Assembly: GCF_036320965.1 (NCBI RefSeq)
Contig: NC_092231.1
Span: forward strand, 1,286,697 to 1,350,696
Direction: 5' to 3'
From: Panulirus ornatus
Lineage: Eukaryota > Arthropoda > Malacostraca > Decapoda > Palinuridae
Length of the DNA stretch: 64,000 nucleotides
In this document: one piece after another, positions 54,834 to 64,000 of the stretch
How positions within the stretch are numbered: the stretch's first letter is position 1
Layout: each line of letters begins with the position of its first letter
Notes under the pieces: model-generated
Told to the model about the DNA's origin: nothing
The model's input: the letters and a program-made list of their open reading frames with translations, nothing else
The model's database searches: none
Translations under genes and position numbers: made by a program

Positions 54834-56631
54834 TAGAACTCGCGGTACAAAGGATAGGAAGGGAGATCATTATCATCAACAGGTGTTGGCAGGAGCTGGT
54901 GGCCGTCGGCATCAACAGAGGATGGCAGTAGCAGGAGCCGGTGGCAGTGGGCATGAACGGATGGTGGCAGTAACAGGAGCAGGTGGCAATCATCAACAAT
55001 AGATGTTTATAGCAACAGTAATGTAAGCAGCCGTCACTAATAGTTGTTGGCAGCCATCATCAACAGATGTTGCCAGCCACAGACGTTACTGGCAACGATC
55101 ATCAACAGATGTTGAAGTAACAGAGGTGCAGGGCAGCAACAGGTGTTGGTGGCAACGGAACACCCGGTGTGTTGTGAAGGTAAAAGACTGAGAGTGAGGG
55201 AACGGCGTCAGGAACACCAGGAGCAGTAGCATGGGGAGGGAGGAGGAGGAAGATGCATCAGCTGCAGGACGAGGAAGGAGGAGGAATATTCACCATGAGC
55301 ATGGGGAGAGGAGGAGGAAGCTTCACCAGCAGCATTAGGGGCAGGAGGATGCATCCCTCACCGTCACTATGGCTCCCCTCCTGCACCAACCTTCCCCACC
55401 ATCAATATCGGTAAATTTCCTCATTATATGTGTTGTACGGGGTGGCACAGCCTGGGGCGCTGGGGTTCTGATGCACAGATAAAGCTGTATTGTACTAGTT
55501 CAGGCCAGCACAGCCCGTAGTACTGGGGCTGTGATGCACAGATAACGCTATGTTGTACTTGCCCGTGACAGTACATGGGCTGTGTTACATTGATAACGTG
55601 ATTCCGTGTGATGTGTGTCTGTGTGGGTAGGTGTTTCCGTCTAGCTCTAGGATGGTGAACTGTAGTATCGTGTGTACAGTGCTGCTGGAGGGCTCAGGGA
55701 ATAGGTGCTGTACCTGTAATGATTAGGTTTATAACACATCATATTGGTTCTCTACAGGAGTGGATCAAGTATCTACAGGCTGGGCTTTAAAACCAGAAAG
55801 AAAAAGATTGAAATTTGACAGGATGGGTCGTAGAAACCTACACATTAGGTTATAGAGGTGATGAACAACTGTTCTGGTGCGTTAGAAATAAGCTTGGAGA
55901 ACAGAGCATCAAAGACATTTTTTTTTTTCTCCTGGGTGAACATTTCTTTGGCGCAATGTAACTTATACAGAGAAAAGGACTCGATGTTAACATGGTAAGA
56001 AATGTTACCTCCAGCCCGAGATTATTTATCATAATGGTTGAGCAAGAAAGAATCGGATGATTCAAACCCATGGACTGCTCTCTGGGGAGGGGGGGGGGGG
56101 GGTCCCCGGGATGCCCTCACAGGGGGTGACAGCCTTGAAATATGGAGGGGTGCACGTCACCTCCCCTCTCCCTGCACTCACAAAGCTGATTTAGTGGGTA
56201 ACAAATTGTCTTCCCTTCGCGTGCACTTGCGTCCAGCTATACGCAAACCTTTTAACACATTGCGTACGAGGGTCTGAACGTACGCCCGACAGAGCTGTCA
56301 GGGAAGACTGCAGTAAGCAAGGCAGTTGTTGTACACAACTCTGCGGACATGGAGACGTTTATTTCATTTATTAAACACGACACATGAAAACATGCTGGTT
56401 CACACGTACTATACAACGCTGATGGCGGTCCTCACCTTCGCCACAGATAGCTAAGAAGTCTGATGGAAAGATCTCACATTGATCGCAACGTCGTCGCCAG
56501 CAACTGTTGCATTTTCAAAGAAAATGGGAGGCTGGATTGTGAGAACCTTCCGATGAATGAAGCAAAATCAATGCTAATTCTCCTCAAAACAGTTCTATGC
56601 TATTAACGAAAGCAGTGTCGTGTGCTGTAAC
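54834..56631. other. Unassigned sequence with degenerate repeats
   Basis: 54880-55160: loose repeats of GCAGTAACAGGAGCAGGTGG and CATCAACAGATGTTGGCAGC. 55440-55580: two diverged copies of about 66 bp with GATGCACAGATAA(A/C)GCT. A G-run of about 18 lies at 56087-56102. No gene recognised. Confidence 0.5.
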
Positions 56632-56639
56632 CTAACCCT

Positions 56640-57290
56640 TCAAGGTAGGATATTCATCAAGGAAGAACACGTGCTCGTATGACTCACGTCCCAGCTGTTG
56701 TCCCAGCCTTGTGCCGAAGCTTCGTGAGGGGATCTTGTATGTGGACAGGTCGTTTTTGGTCGGGTGTCGGGGGTGCACAGCAGGGCCCCGCGGCGTGTCC
56801 CGTCGGGTAAAAAACACTCTGTGGTCGACGTTGGGCGCGCGACGGTTGGCTGGGCACCTGTGGACGTCACTCAGCTTCAGGCAATGGGCAGCTTCACCTG
56901 TCAACTTGTCGCTGTCATACGGGATTTCTGCGGATTCTGTAGTTTCTTGCCACAAACTTTCTTGAAGTGTCATGTGTGTGTGGCCACAGTGGAAGCACTT
57001 GTTTCCCCATGCAGGACACATACCTGCTGTCCGTGGCACCATCGGTAGTGTCAGGACTCCCGGCCATGGTGATGCCCGTATTCTGCACGGCGGCTGTGAG
57101 ACGGGCCAATACCGGCCGCATCATATCTTGAAACCGCTGTTGCTGCTGCAGGAGCTGTTCTGGAAACTCCCGGCGCTCGTCGTCAGCCTTGACAGCACGC
57201 TGTTCGGTGCGCTGTTGCAGGACCTCCATCTTGGCTGCCATTCTCTCCAGCGTCGACGTGCCGGACGCCTACCTCCCCCGTCACCCCTGC
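56640..57290 (-). mobile_element. LTR-retrotransposon Gag-protease remnant
   Basis: On the minus strand, MAAKMEVLQQRTEQRAVKAD (from 57241) is a heptad-like, Gln/Arg-rich helical stretch typical of some Gag proteins. It is followed after a frame change by CPAWGNKCFHCGH (about 56975-57015), which resembles the start of a CCHC knuckle linked to a C-P-A-W/Y-G-K-x-C-x-x-C-G signature; the distal knuckle residues are broken by a frameshift. About 100 codons on, GALLCTPDTRPKTT (about 56785-56830) aligns with the active site of retroviral-type aspartic proteases, where D-T-G-A is expected, so the glycine is mutated. No polymerase, integrase or long terminal repeats are seen. A Gypsy-type element is the likeliest source. 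Not functional. Confidence 0.5.
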
Positions 57291-58844
57291 ACTCCCTCGA
57301 TGACCACTTTCCTCTTGCTTGCGTGGGTTGTAGGGCGTGGCAGCGTTGGCTGTGGGAACAATGATTCACTACCGTCGGGGAAACACGTTAACAACACGGG
57401 TTCCTGAGGTGGGCAGGGCCAAGTACCTCACCGGAGATGGTATGATCAGAGCGAGACACACACACTCCTGGATAAGTCACAGCAGACCACAGGCGGTCGC
57501 TGACGCTCAGGGTAGGTGGATGGCACAGGCATCGCTGGTTCGACAGCGCGTGGGGTTGAGCAGCTACTGCGTGTTGCGCTGACTTGCTCCTTTTACGCCC
57601 CAGCTTAACCCTGCTCACTGCACCTTGCAGGAATGGTGGAACACAGACGTTGGTGATGTGTCACGTAGGTTTACCCACAAACAAACAAGATACACATGTG
57701 AGATTAAGACATGAGGGTGTACAGAGACTGCACGAGAAGTTGTCGCTTCTGCCAACAGAGTGCATGACGCTCTCTCTAAACACGAGGGAGAGGAACGGAA
57801 GTCATTACATGACGGCATACTTGAGACATAATGTCATACAAAGATGCATAACATAACCTGATTTTGTTAAGGCTCTGAACGATTACGAACGACTGAAAGG
57901 AATGATTCTGCCCTATGGAACCCAGAAAGAAATATATTATAGCTCACAAATAGGAAATCAGTTTCCACCTAAATAGCATTCAATCTTAGTGGGTTAGGCA
58001 TGAAGGACTTGACAGGATAGAAACAGTAACTGAAAGGGTGCCATGAATGCGGAAGGAGAAATAATTTTAAAGTACATCTGTTTAGGTTATAGAGAAGAAC
58101 CAGGCACGCAGGTCGTGGCTATTAATAACCCATTTGATCAGAGGAGCAACAGAGCAGCTTGACCCCACATCAAGACTTCATGTTCGACGATATTCTCAAA
58201 TGCAAATGAGGTATACGAGACCTCACAGTTGGAATGTACGTGGCACAGAGAGAGGCGTCGTCTATCTGAGTAAAGTGTATAAACTCAGCAACAACAGAAG
58301 AGTATTAGATCGTGTAATGGACCTGTAAAGTGAGTTGTGTGGTGTGCCAAGGGTTCAGCTCACACTACCCATCACCTGATGCAATACTTGACACCATCTG
58401 AGTCTTGGGTTTGTATAGTGATCATGACACGGGAGACTTAGTAAGACCCTCACTGGGTAAGGGTCAGGCTGAAAGGTTAGGCCATGCTACTTACAAAGTA
58501 AAGTGTGTTTGTGTATGTCATGTAACTGAGTGTATGTCATGCATACCTGGACCTCACGGTTATGACCGTTCATTATTCTACTTGTGCTTGTGTATTTGCA
58601 TGTGTGCTGACTCATGTATGTTTGTGTTTCGCTTGCGTGTGCTTGCATATGTTTCCAGTGTGTGGTCGCGTGTCCTTGCCTGGGAGTGCTTGCATACCGT
58701 TGACTGGGACGTGCTTGTGAATGTGTGTACAGTGTAATGTGGCAGAGTTAAGAGTAAGAAATTATACGTCATCCGTGTTCACTTATGAAACTGTTTATAC
58801 GTTAAGTCGACAATCTCCGTCACCTATCACTTTTGATAACAATG
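57291..58844. other. Unassigned sequence
   Basis: 57388-57618 may be more of the Gag remnant, but no motif proves it. From 58490 to 58735 GTGTGT-rich phrases occur. No gene recognised. Confidence 0.35.
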
Positions 58845-59457
58845 TCTCCTTATATATATTCCCTGCGTGTCGTAGAAGGCGACTAAAAGGGAAGTGAGCG
58901 GGGGGCTGGAAATCCTCCCCTCTCGTTTTTTTTTTCTTTTTTTTCCCAAAAAGAAGGAACAGAGAAGGGGGCCAGGTAAGGATATTCCCTCTAAGGCCCA
59001 GTCCTCTGTTCTTAACGCTACCTCGCTAACGTGGGAAATGGGCACATGAAGTGGTTTGGGCACATGGAGAAAATGAGTGAGGAAAGATTGACCAAGAGGA
59101 TGTATGTGTCGGAGGTGGAGGGAACGAGGAGAGGAGGGAGACCAAATTGGAGGTGGAAAGATGGAGTGAAAAAGATTTTGTGTGATCGGGGCCTGAACAT
59201 GCGGGAGGGTGAAAGGAGGGCAGGGAGTGGAGTGAATTGGAGCGATGTGGTATACCGGGGTTGACGTGCTGTTAGTGGATTGAATCAAGGCATGTGAAGC
59301 GTCTGGGGTAAACCATGGAAAGCTGTGTAGGTATGTATATTTGTGTGTGTGGACGTATGTATATACATGTGTATGGGGGTGGGTTGGGCCATTTCTTTCG
59401 TCTGTTTCCTTGCGCTACCTCGCAAACGCGGGAGACAGCGACAAAGTATAATAAAAA

Positions 59458-59460
<3 letters not shown>
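58845..59460 (+). mobile_element. Internally deleted LINE: 5' head fused to C-terminal end and 3' tail
   Basis: 58853-59038 is the head (TATTCCCTGCGTGTCGTAGA to CTCGCTAACGTGGGAAATGG) also seen at 29.2 kb. It joins directly to KWFGHMEKMSEERLTKRMYV coding sequence (59050 onward), then RRGGRPNWRWKDGVKKIL and MREGERRAGSGVNWSDVVYR, stop and 3' UTR. The UTR is itself shortened, jumping from ATGGAAAGCTGTGTAG (about 59315-59330) to TATGTATATTTGTGTG. It ends TTGCGCTACCTCGCAAACGC-GGGAGACAGCGACAAAG and passes into (TA)n. Endonuclease and polymerase are absent. Confidence 0.85.

Positions 59461-59512
<52 letters not shown>
59461..59512. repeat. (TA)n microsatellite
   Basis: About 25 TA units at the 3' end of the LINE derivative. 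Confidence 0.98.
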
Positions 59513-59515
<3 letters not shown>

Positions 59516-60057
59516 TGTGTAATGTACTTTTAGTGTACAGGGAAGGAGTTTTACACTCTTGGGTCCCCTCACCTCTTGATCATTCTCTAATCATATAACT
59601 TCTTAGGTTCATAGTTGGTGTCTTCTGTAACCACGTCCACAATCGCCTTAATACATCGTACTTTAAGTCATCTTTACAGCTTAAGTATTAAAGTCCACGC
59701 CAGCCCACATATCAAACATTTTCCGATGGGTTAAGTATATGTGTAGAAACCTTTAGAACTCGTGAAAATTAATGAATATTATTATGATTATGCAATGTAT
59801 AATTGTACTGGCTGTGAAATATCATTAGACTATCATATCAAAGATGCACGCAATGTTACGTTTAGCTTATTTTGAAATTGTCATTACCAAACATTTGAAG
59901 TCCCTTGGGGTAATTAGAGTAGAAATACACATTTGTTGCATGGAATTACTGAAGTGTGAATATATTTCTTTATTCTTGTATTAGCAAGTATGATATTCTG
60001 GTCAGTTTATTCCCCAGATATTTCTGATTTTGAAAGATGAATAATGCTGATATATAC
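59513..60057. other. Unassigned AT-rich sequence
   Basis: No gene or repeat recognised. Confidence 0.4.
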
Positions 60058-60200
60058 CCGAGAGTCGTACACTCGTATTCAAGGGTCACATCGTCAGAGT
60101 TAAGGGATCGTATCCTATCTCTCTAGGATTATACCGTCGTGGTTTAAGGGCCTAACCGTCGTGCTCAAGGGTCATATTGACGAGTTTGAGAGTCGTATAT
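60058..60200. repeat. Eroded 21-bp foldback-family units
   Basis: GAGAGTCGTACACTCGTATT, CAAGGGTCACATCGTCAG, GATTATACCGTCGTGGTTTA, CTAACCGTCGTGCTCAAGGG and GGTCATATTGACGAGTTTGA are diverged direct arm units. Confidence 0.75.
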
Positions 60201-60324
60201 TAACTAATTAAAGTTTATATAAACATCAGTGGACCAGACGCGACTCATCTGAGAATGTATCCTTGTAACACGAAGAACAGCTGAACAACATACTGCTGTG
60301 GGCTCACTCTTCCGCTAACTGAAC

Positions 60325-62262
60325 ATCTGATGCACTTGTACACATGAGAGGATGATGGTGTGTGAACATCTGATGCACTGCACACATGAGAGGATGATGG
60401 TGTGTGAACATGTGATGCACTGTACAAGTGTGAGGATGATGGTGTGAGAACATCTGATGCACTGTACACGTGAGAGGATGATGGTGTGTGAACATCTGAT
60501 GCACTGTACACGTGAGAGGATGATGGTGTGTGAACATCTGATGCACTGTACAAGTGTGAGGATGATGGTGTGAGAACATCTGATGCACTGTACACGTGAG
60601 AGGATGATGGTGTGTGAACATCTGATGCACTGCACACATGAGAGGATGATGGTGTGTGAACATCTGATGCACTGTACAAGTGTGAGGATGATGGTGTGAG
60701 AACATCTGATGCACTGTACACGTGAGAAGATGATGGTGTGTGAACATCTGATGCACTGCACACATGAGAGGATGATGGTGTGTGAACATCTGATGCACTG
60801 TACAAGTGTGAGGATGATGGTGTGAGAACATCTGATGCACTGTACACGTGAGAGGATGATGGTGTGTGAACATCTGATGCACTGCACACATGAGAGGATG
60901 ATGGTGTGTGAACATCTGATGCACTGTACAAGTGTGAGGATGATGGTGTGTGAACATCTGATGCACTGTACACGTGAGAGGATGATGGTGTGTGAACATC
61001 TGATGCACTGTACAAGTGAGAGGATGATGGTGTGTGAACATCTGATGCACTGTACAAGTGAGAGGATGATGGTGTGTGAACATCTGATGCACTGTACACG
61101 TGAGAGGATGATGGTGTGTGAACATCTGATGCACTGTACAAGTGAGAGTATGATGGTGTGTGAACATGTGATGCACTGTACAAGTGTGAGGATGATGGTG
61201 TGAGAACATCTGATGCACTGTACACGTGAGAGGATGATGGTGTGTGAACATCTGATGCACTGTACACGTGAGAGGATGATGGTGTGTGAACATCTGATGC
61301 ACTGTACAAGTGTGAGGATGATGGTGTGAGAACATCTGATGCACTGTACACGTGAGAGGATGATGGTGTGTGAACATCTGATGCACTGCACACATGAGAG
61401 GATGATGGTGTGTGAACATCTGATGCACTGTACAAGTGTGAGGATGATGGTGTGAGAACATCTGATGCACTGTACACGTGAGAGGATGATGGTGTGTGAA
61501 CATCTGATGCACTGCACACATGAGAGGATGATGGTGTGTGAACATCTGATGCACTGTACAAGTGTGAGGATGATGGTGTGAGAACATCTGATGCACTGTA
61601 CACGTGAGAGGATGATGGTGTGTGAACATCTGATGCACTGCACACATGAGAGGATGATGGTGTGTGAACATCTGATGCACTGTACAAGTGAGAGGATGAT
61701 GGTGTGTGAACATCTGATGCACTGTACACGTGAGAGGATGATGGTGTGTGAACATCTGATGCACTGCACAAGTGAGAGGATGATGGTGTGTGAACATCTG
61801 ATGCACTGTACACGTGAGAGGATGATGGTGTGTGAACATCTGATGCACTGTACAAGTGTGAGGATGATGGTGTGTGAACATCTGATGCACTGTACAAGTG
61901 AGAGGATGATGGTGTGTGAACATCTGATGCACTGTACAAGTGAGAGGATGATGGTGTGAGAACATCTGATGCACTGTACAAGTGTGAGGATGATGGTGTG
62001 TGAACATCTGAGCACTGTACAAGTGAGAGGATGATGGTGTGTGAACATCTGATGCACTGTACAAGTGAGAGGATGATGGTGTGAGAACATCTGATGCACT
62101 GTACACGTGAGAGGATGATGGTGTGAGAACATCTGATGCACTGTACACGTGAGAGGATGATGGTGTGTGAACATCTGATGCACTGTACAAGTGTGAGGAT
62201 GATGGTGTGAGAACATCTGATGCACTGTACACGTGAGAGGATGATGGTGTGTGAATGAGCAG
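60325..62262. repeat. 42-bp satellite array, about 46 copies, with 126-bp higher-order repeat
   Basis: The unit is GATGATGGTGTGTGAACATC followed by TGATGCACTGTACACGTGAGAG, period 42. Three unit types recur in order: TGTACAAGTGTGAGG with GTGAGAG, TGTACACGTGAGAGG, and TGCACACATGAGAGG. They make a 126-bp trimer clear at about 60420-60930 and 61290-61680, separated by about 350 bp of irregular order. One unit lacks a T at about 62010 (CATCTGAGCAC), which shifts frame. Open frames up to 734 codons on the minus strand are by-products of a stop-free unit of length divisible by 3. Confidence 0.98.
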
Positions 62263-62687
62263 GTTGGGGTTATTGTCTACATCAATAATTAAACATATTT
62301 TTCCTTTGGTTATTTCAGGTAAGCAGCGTGCCCTAGATCCCGTAATAGCAGCTGGGAAAATTAAGGTAGGTGACGGTGAAGAGAAACGCTGAGAATCATG
62401 GCAACAAGAATGAATGACGAGGGAAGATGTTTGACGATCATGAATATACTGGATGATAAACAGAGATACAGACGGTGTAACGTTTAGCCTGGAAAGGGAT
62501 TCAAACACCAGCAGACCACTGGGGCCTTTCGAGGCTGTATGTGATAGTGAAAGGCATCACAAACTCACAGATTATTGTGGTGAAAGTTAGAAGATATACT
62601 GATTATCAAAGATGATGACCTGCAATTGTCATCATGATTAAGGGGCGTCGTAGATAAGGAGTGCTTGACCTGGAATGTATTGACCTG
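62263..62687. other. Unassigned sequence
   Basis: No gene recognised. TTATTTCAGGTAAGCAGC near 62308 merely resembles splice sites. Confidence 0.4.
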
Positions 62688-62812
62688 CTGAGGACGAACT
62701 TGCGACCCTTGAGTATGATGGCCCGACCGTTGACCTGATCCTTGCGGGTCAGATCAAAGGCCGAGTCATTATACCTAAGGGTCGTACCGACGCGTCGTGT
62801 CGAAGGGTTGAT
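62688..62812. repeat. Foldback-like repeat, copy 7 (symmetric core)
   Basis: The inverted left unit (GAGGACGAACTTGCGACCC) is followed by the core left half TTGAGTATGATGGCCCGACC plus GTTGACCTGATC, a 7-base spacer (about 62741-62747), and the right half GTCAGATCAAAGGCCGAGTC plus ATTATACCTAAGG. GTCGTACCGACGCGTCGTGT is the right unit. This is the shortest, most nearly symmetric copy. Confidence 0.82.
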
Positions 62813-62854
62813 TGATGACATTATTGGATTGACCAAACCATCTGTTCAGGTGAG

Positions 62855-62928
62855 AGGTGCCAACAGAACTCAACAGGTCAGGTCAGGTAGCAGGTGCCAA
62901 CAGAACGCATCAGGTCAGGTCAGGTTCC
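62855..62928. repeat. Short duplication with CAGGTCAGGTCAGG
   Basis: AGGTGCCAACAGAAC(T/G)CA recurs twice about 38 bp apart with GGTCAGGTCAGGT between. Confidence 0.8.
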
Positions 62929-63253
62929 TTTACGTGTCAGACATAGGCATAAAAGACAATGGAAGAGACATCAAGATAGAGAAATTAAGTATCATTTTGT
63001 TTCCTTTGATTTAAATTTAAACTCAGGAATACATGTTAAATTCCTTGACCTCCACGTTGATAATGCCAACCGCGGGTATGATTGTGGCATGACTTTATTG
63101 TGTACGTTGTGTTTACTGTGATGGTGAGGGAAGCATGAGGTGATCTGCCTGGCTTGTAATGTGAAAATAAAGGAAGATTCCGTTACGCTTGTCGTGTTCT
63201 ACATTTTATAAGACAGGATGAAGTGTTGTGAAGTATTCTCCTGGGACTCATGT

Positions 63254-63312
63254 GTTGGTATGCCTGATACTCGTAATTGACAAGTTGGTATGCTTGATAT
63301 TTGCAATTGGCA
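63254..63312. repeat. 30-bp duplication
   Basis: GTTGGTATGCCTGATACTCG / GTTGGTATGCTTGATATTTG, two diverged copies, period 30. Confidence 0.85.
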
Positions 63313-63380
63313 ACGACACAATACAAGACAGGAGAGGTGTTCGGGTGTAATTGGAGAGGTGAAGAAACTCTTCATTGGAA

Positions 63381-63468
63381 TAACCAGACACATCTGGTGT
63401 ATTGCTATCATGTGTTGTGTTCATAACCAGACACATCTGGTGTATTGCTATCATGTGTTGTGTTCATA
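63381..63468. repeat. 43-bp duplication
   Basis: TAACCAGACACATCTGGTGT followed by ATTGCTATCATGTGTTGTGTTCA, two identical copies. Each holds the imperfect palindrome ACCAGACACATCTGGT. Confidence 0.95.
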
Positions 63469-64000
63469 ACTTTCTTGTGTTAGTCATGATCATATTCAAT
63501 ACCAGTATTTAACACTTGGTTAAGGAAACATTGACAGTCGTAGGGAAGGAACTGTCCTCGTTAGCACTGGCCTCATTTTGTAGCTGGGTTACGTAGGGAG
63601 GGCGACCTACCAGTGGCTAGTCCACGTTGGCGCCAGTTATTTGGTAGCGCCTACTGTGCCCGTGTCACCTCACATCCTCACCGTTGCTCGGCTATCACAG
63701 TGGAGGGCGATGATGATACATATATATTTGTTTACGTGTTCAAATGTTCTTTGCAAAATTATTCGATTTTCTAACGATGTTAGGCAACCCTTTTGTTTTC
63801 TTACCGTTTTCTTTGATAAGTACATAATATTTGGTAAGCGGTCACACATTTTTCAATCTTTCTCTTCTTATTTCTTTCCTTACTGTAAGTGTGGTGCAAA
63901 TACTTCTTGAAATGATTACATCATATTAGTGAATAATACTTGTTTGTTCTATTTCATTAAATCAGTTATTTTAGGTATTTCCAATATTTAAGTTAAGAAA
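63469..64000. other. Unassigned sequence
   Basis: No gene recognised. AT-rich at the right end. Confidence 0.4.

Noticed and set aside
53632..54999. Minus-strand Pro/His/Ser-rich open frame of 455 codons
   Set aside because: A 32-bp unit rotates through all frames without a stop, so a second frame of 400 codons is open as well.
62300..62325. Intron boundary (TTATTTCAGGTAAG)
   Set aside because: Acceptor- and donor-like motifs are adjacent with no exon between and no coding frames nearby.
60304..62508. Minus-strand open frame of 734 codons
   Set aside because: It is almost wholly the 42-bp satellite read through. Other frames of the same array are also open for hundreds of codons, and the single-base deletion near 62010 moves the peptide from one cyclic frame to another without harm.

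Overview
The window reads as nuclear DNA of a large, repeat-rich animal genome. I find no intact protein-coding gene, rRNA, tRNA, CRISPR array or bacterial-type operon. Very dense (CT)n, (GT)n and (TA)n microsatellites, at least 20 minisatellite or satellite arrays, and decayed non-LTR retrotransposons (LINEs) point to an arthropod. From memory, the LINE and short-retroposon sequences that share a 'CTACCTCGCTAACGCGGGA' tail resemble repeats of decapod crustaceans (lobster, crab or shrimp type). That assignment is recollection and was not searched. Nearly all the longer open reading frames are artefacts of tandem repeats whose unit lacks stop codons or merely rotates frame.

Layout. 0-11 kb: minisatellites, a foldback-like repeat (2.3 kb), a dead LINE on the minus strand carrying a displaced 102-bp internal duplicate (4.1-5.45 kb), a 25-bp array (7.7-8.0 kb), a perfect 14-bp hairpin (8.08 kb) and a second minus-strand LINE reverse transcriptase remnant (9.3-10.1 kb). 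11-28 kb: a 21-bp array (11.5 kb), a poly-A retroposon end (18.15 kb), a LINE C-terminus (20.3-21.0 kb), a cluster of foldback-like repeats (21.3, 23.3, 24.4, 25.5 and 27.6 kb) and arrays with 21-, 19-, 29/31- and 26-bp units. 28-41 kb: LINE C-terminal fragments, a short retroposon, a GC-rich block with G-quadruplex motifs (30.6-31.0 kb), a Penelope-like element end with a GIY-YIG remnant (33.8-34.9 kb), a 33-bp array of about 27 units (35.9-36.8 kb), a 0.8-kb polypyrimidine tract, and LINE 3' ends at 35 and 40-41 kb. 41-55 kb: further foldback-family arrays, a LINE linker, a LINE copy that looks 5'-inverted (47.6-49.8 kb) and a 32-bp array of about 35 units (53.7-54.8 kb). 55-64 kb: an LTR-retrotransposon Gag-protease remnant (56.6-57.3 kb), an internally deleted LINE (58.8-59.5 kb), a 42-bp array of about 46 units with a 126-bp higher-order repeat (60.3-62.3 kb) and a last foldback-like repeat (62.7 kb).

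The most distinctive pattern is a dispersed family based on a 21-bp unit containing TCGTACCGTCGTGCTCAA, seen at eleven places. At several it sits on one or both sides of a conserved palindromic core (GGGTATGATGGCATGACC ... GGTCATGCCATCATACCC), with the 21-mer inverted on the left and direct on the right. This is the architecture of a foldback transposon with tandem-repeat arms, or of an amplified palindrome. I name no protein that mobilises it. Several unique blocks near 14.0, 23.9, 30.5, 37.75, 41.45, 41.75, 50.35 and 50.9 kb look unlike the surrounding repeats and are the best places to test for conserved noncoding (regulatory) sequence.
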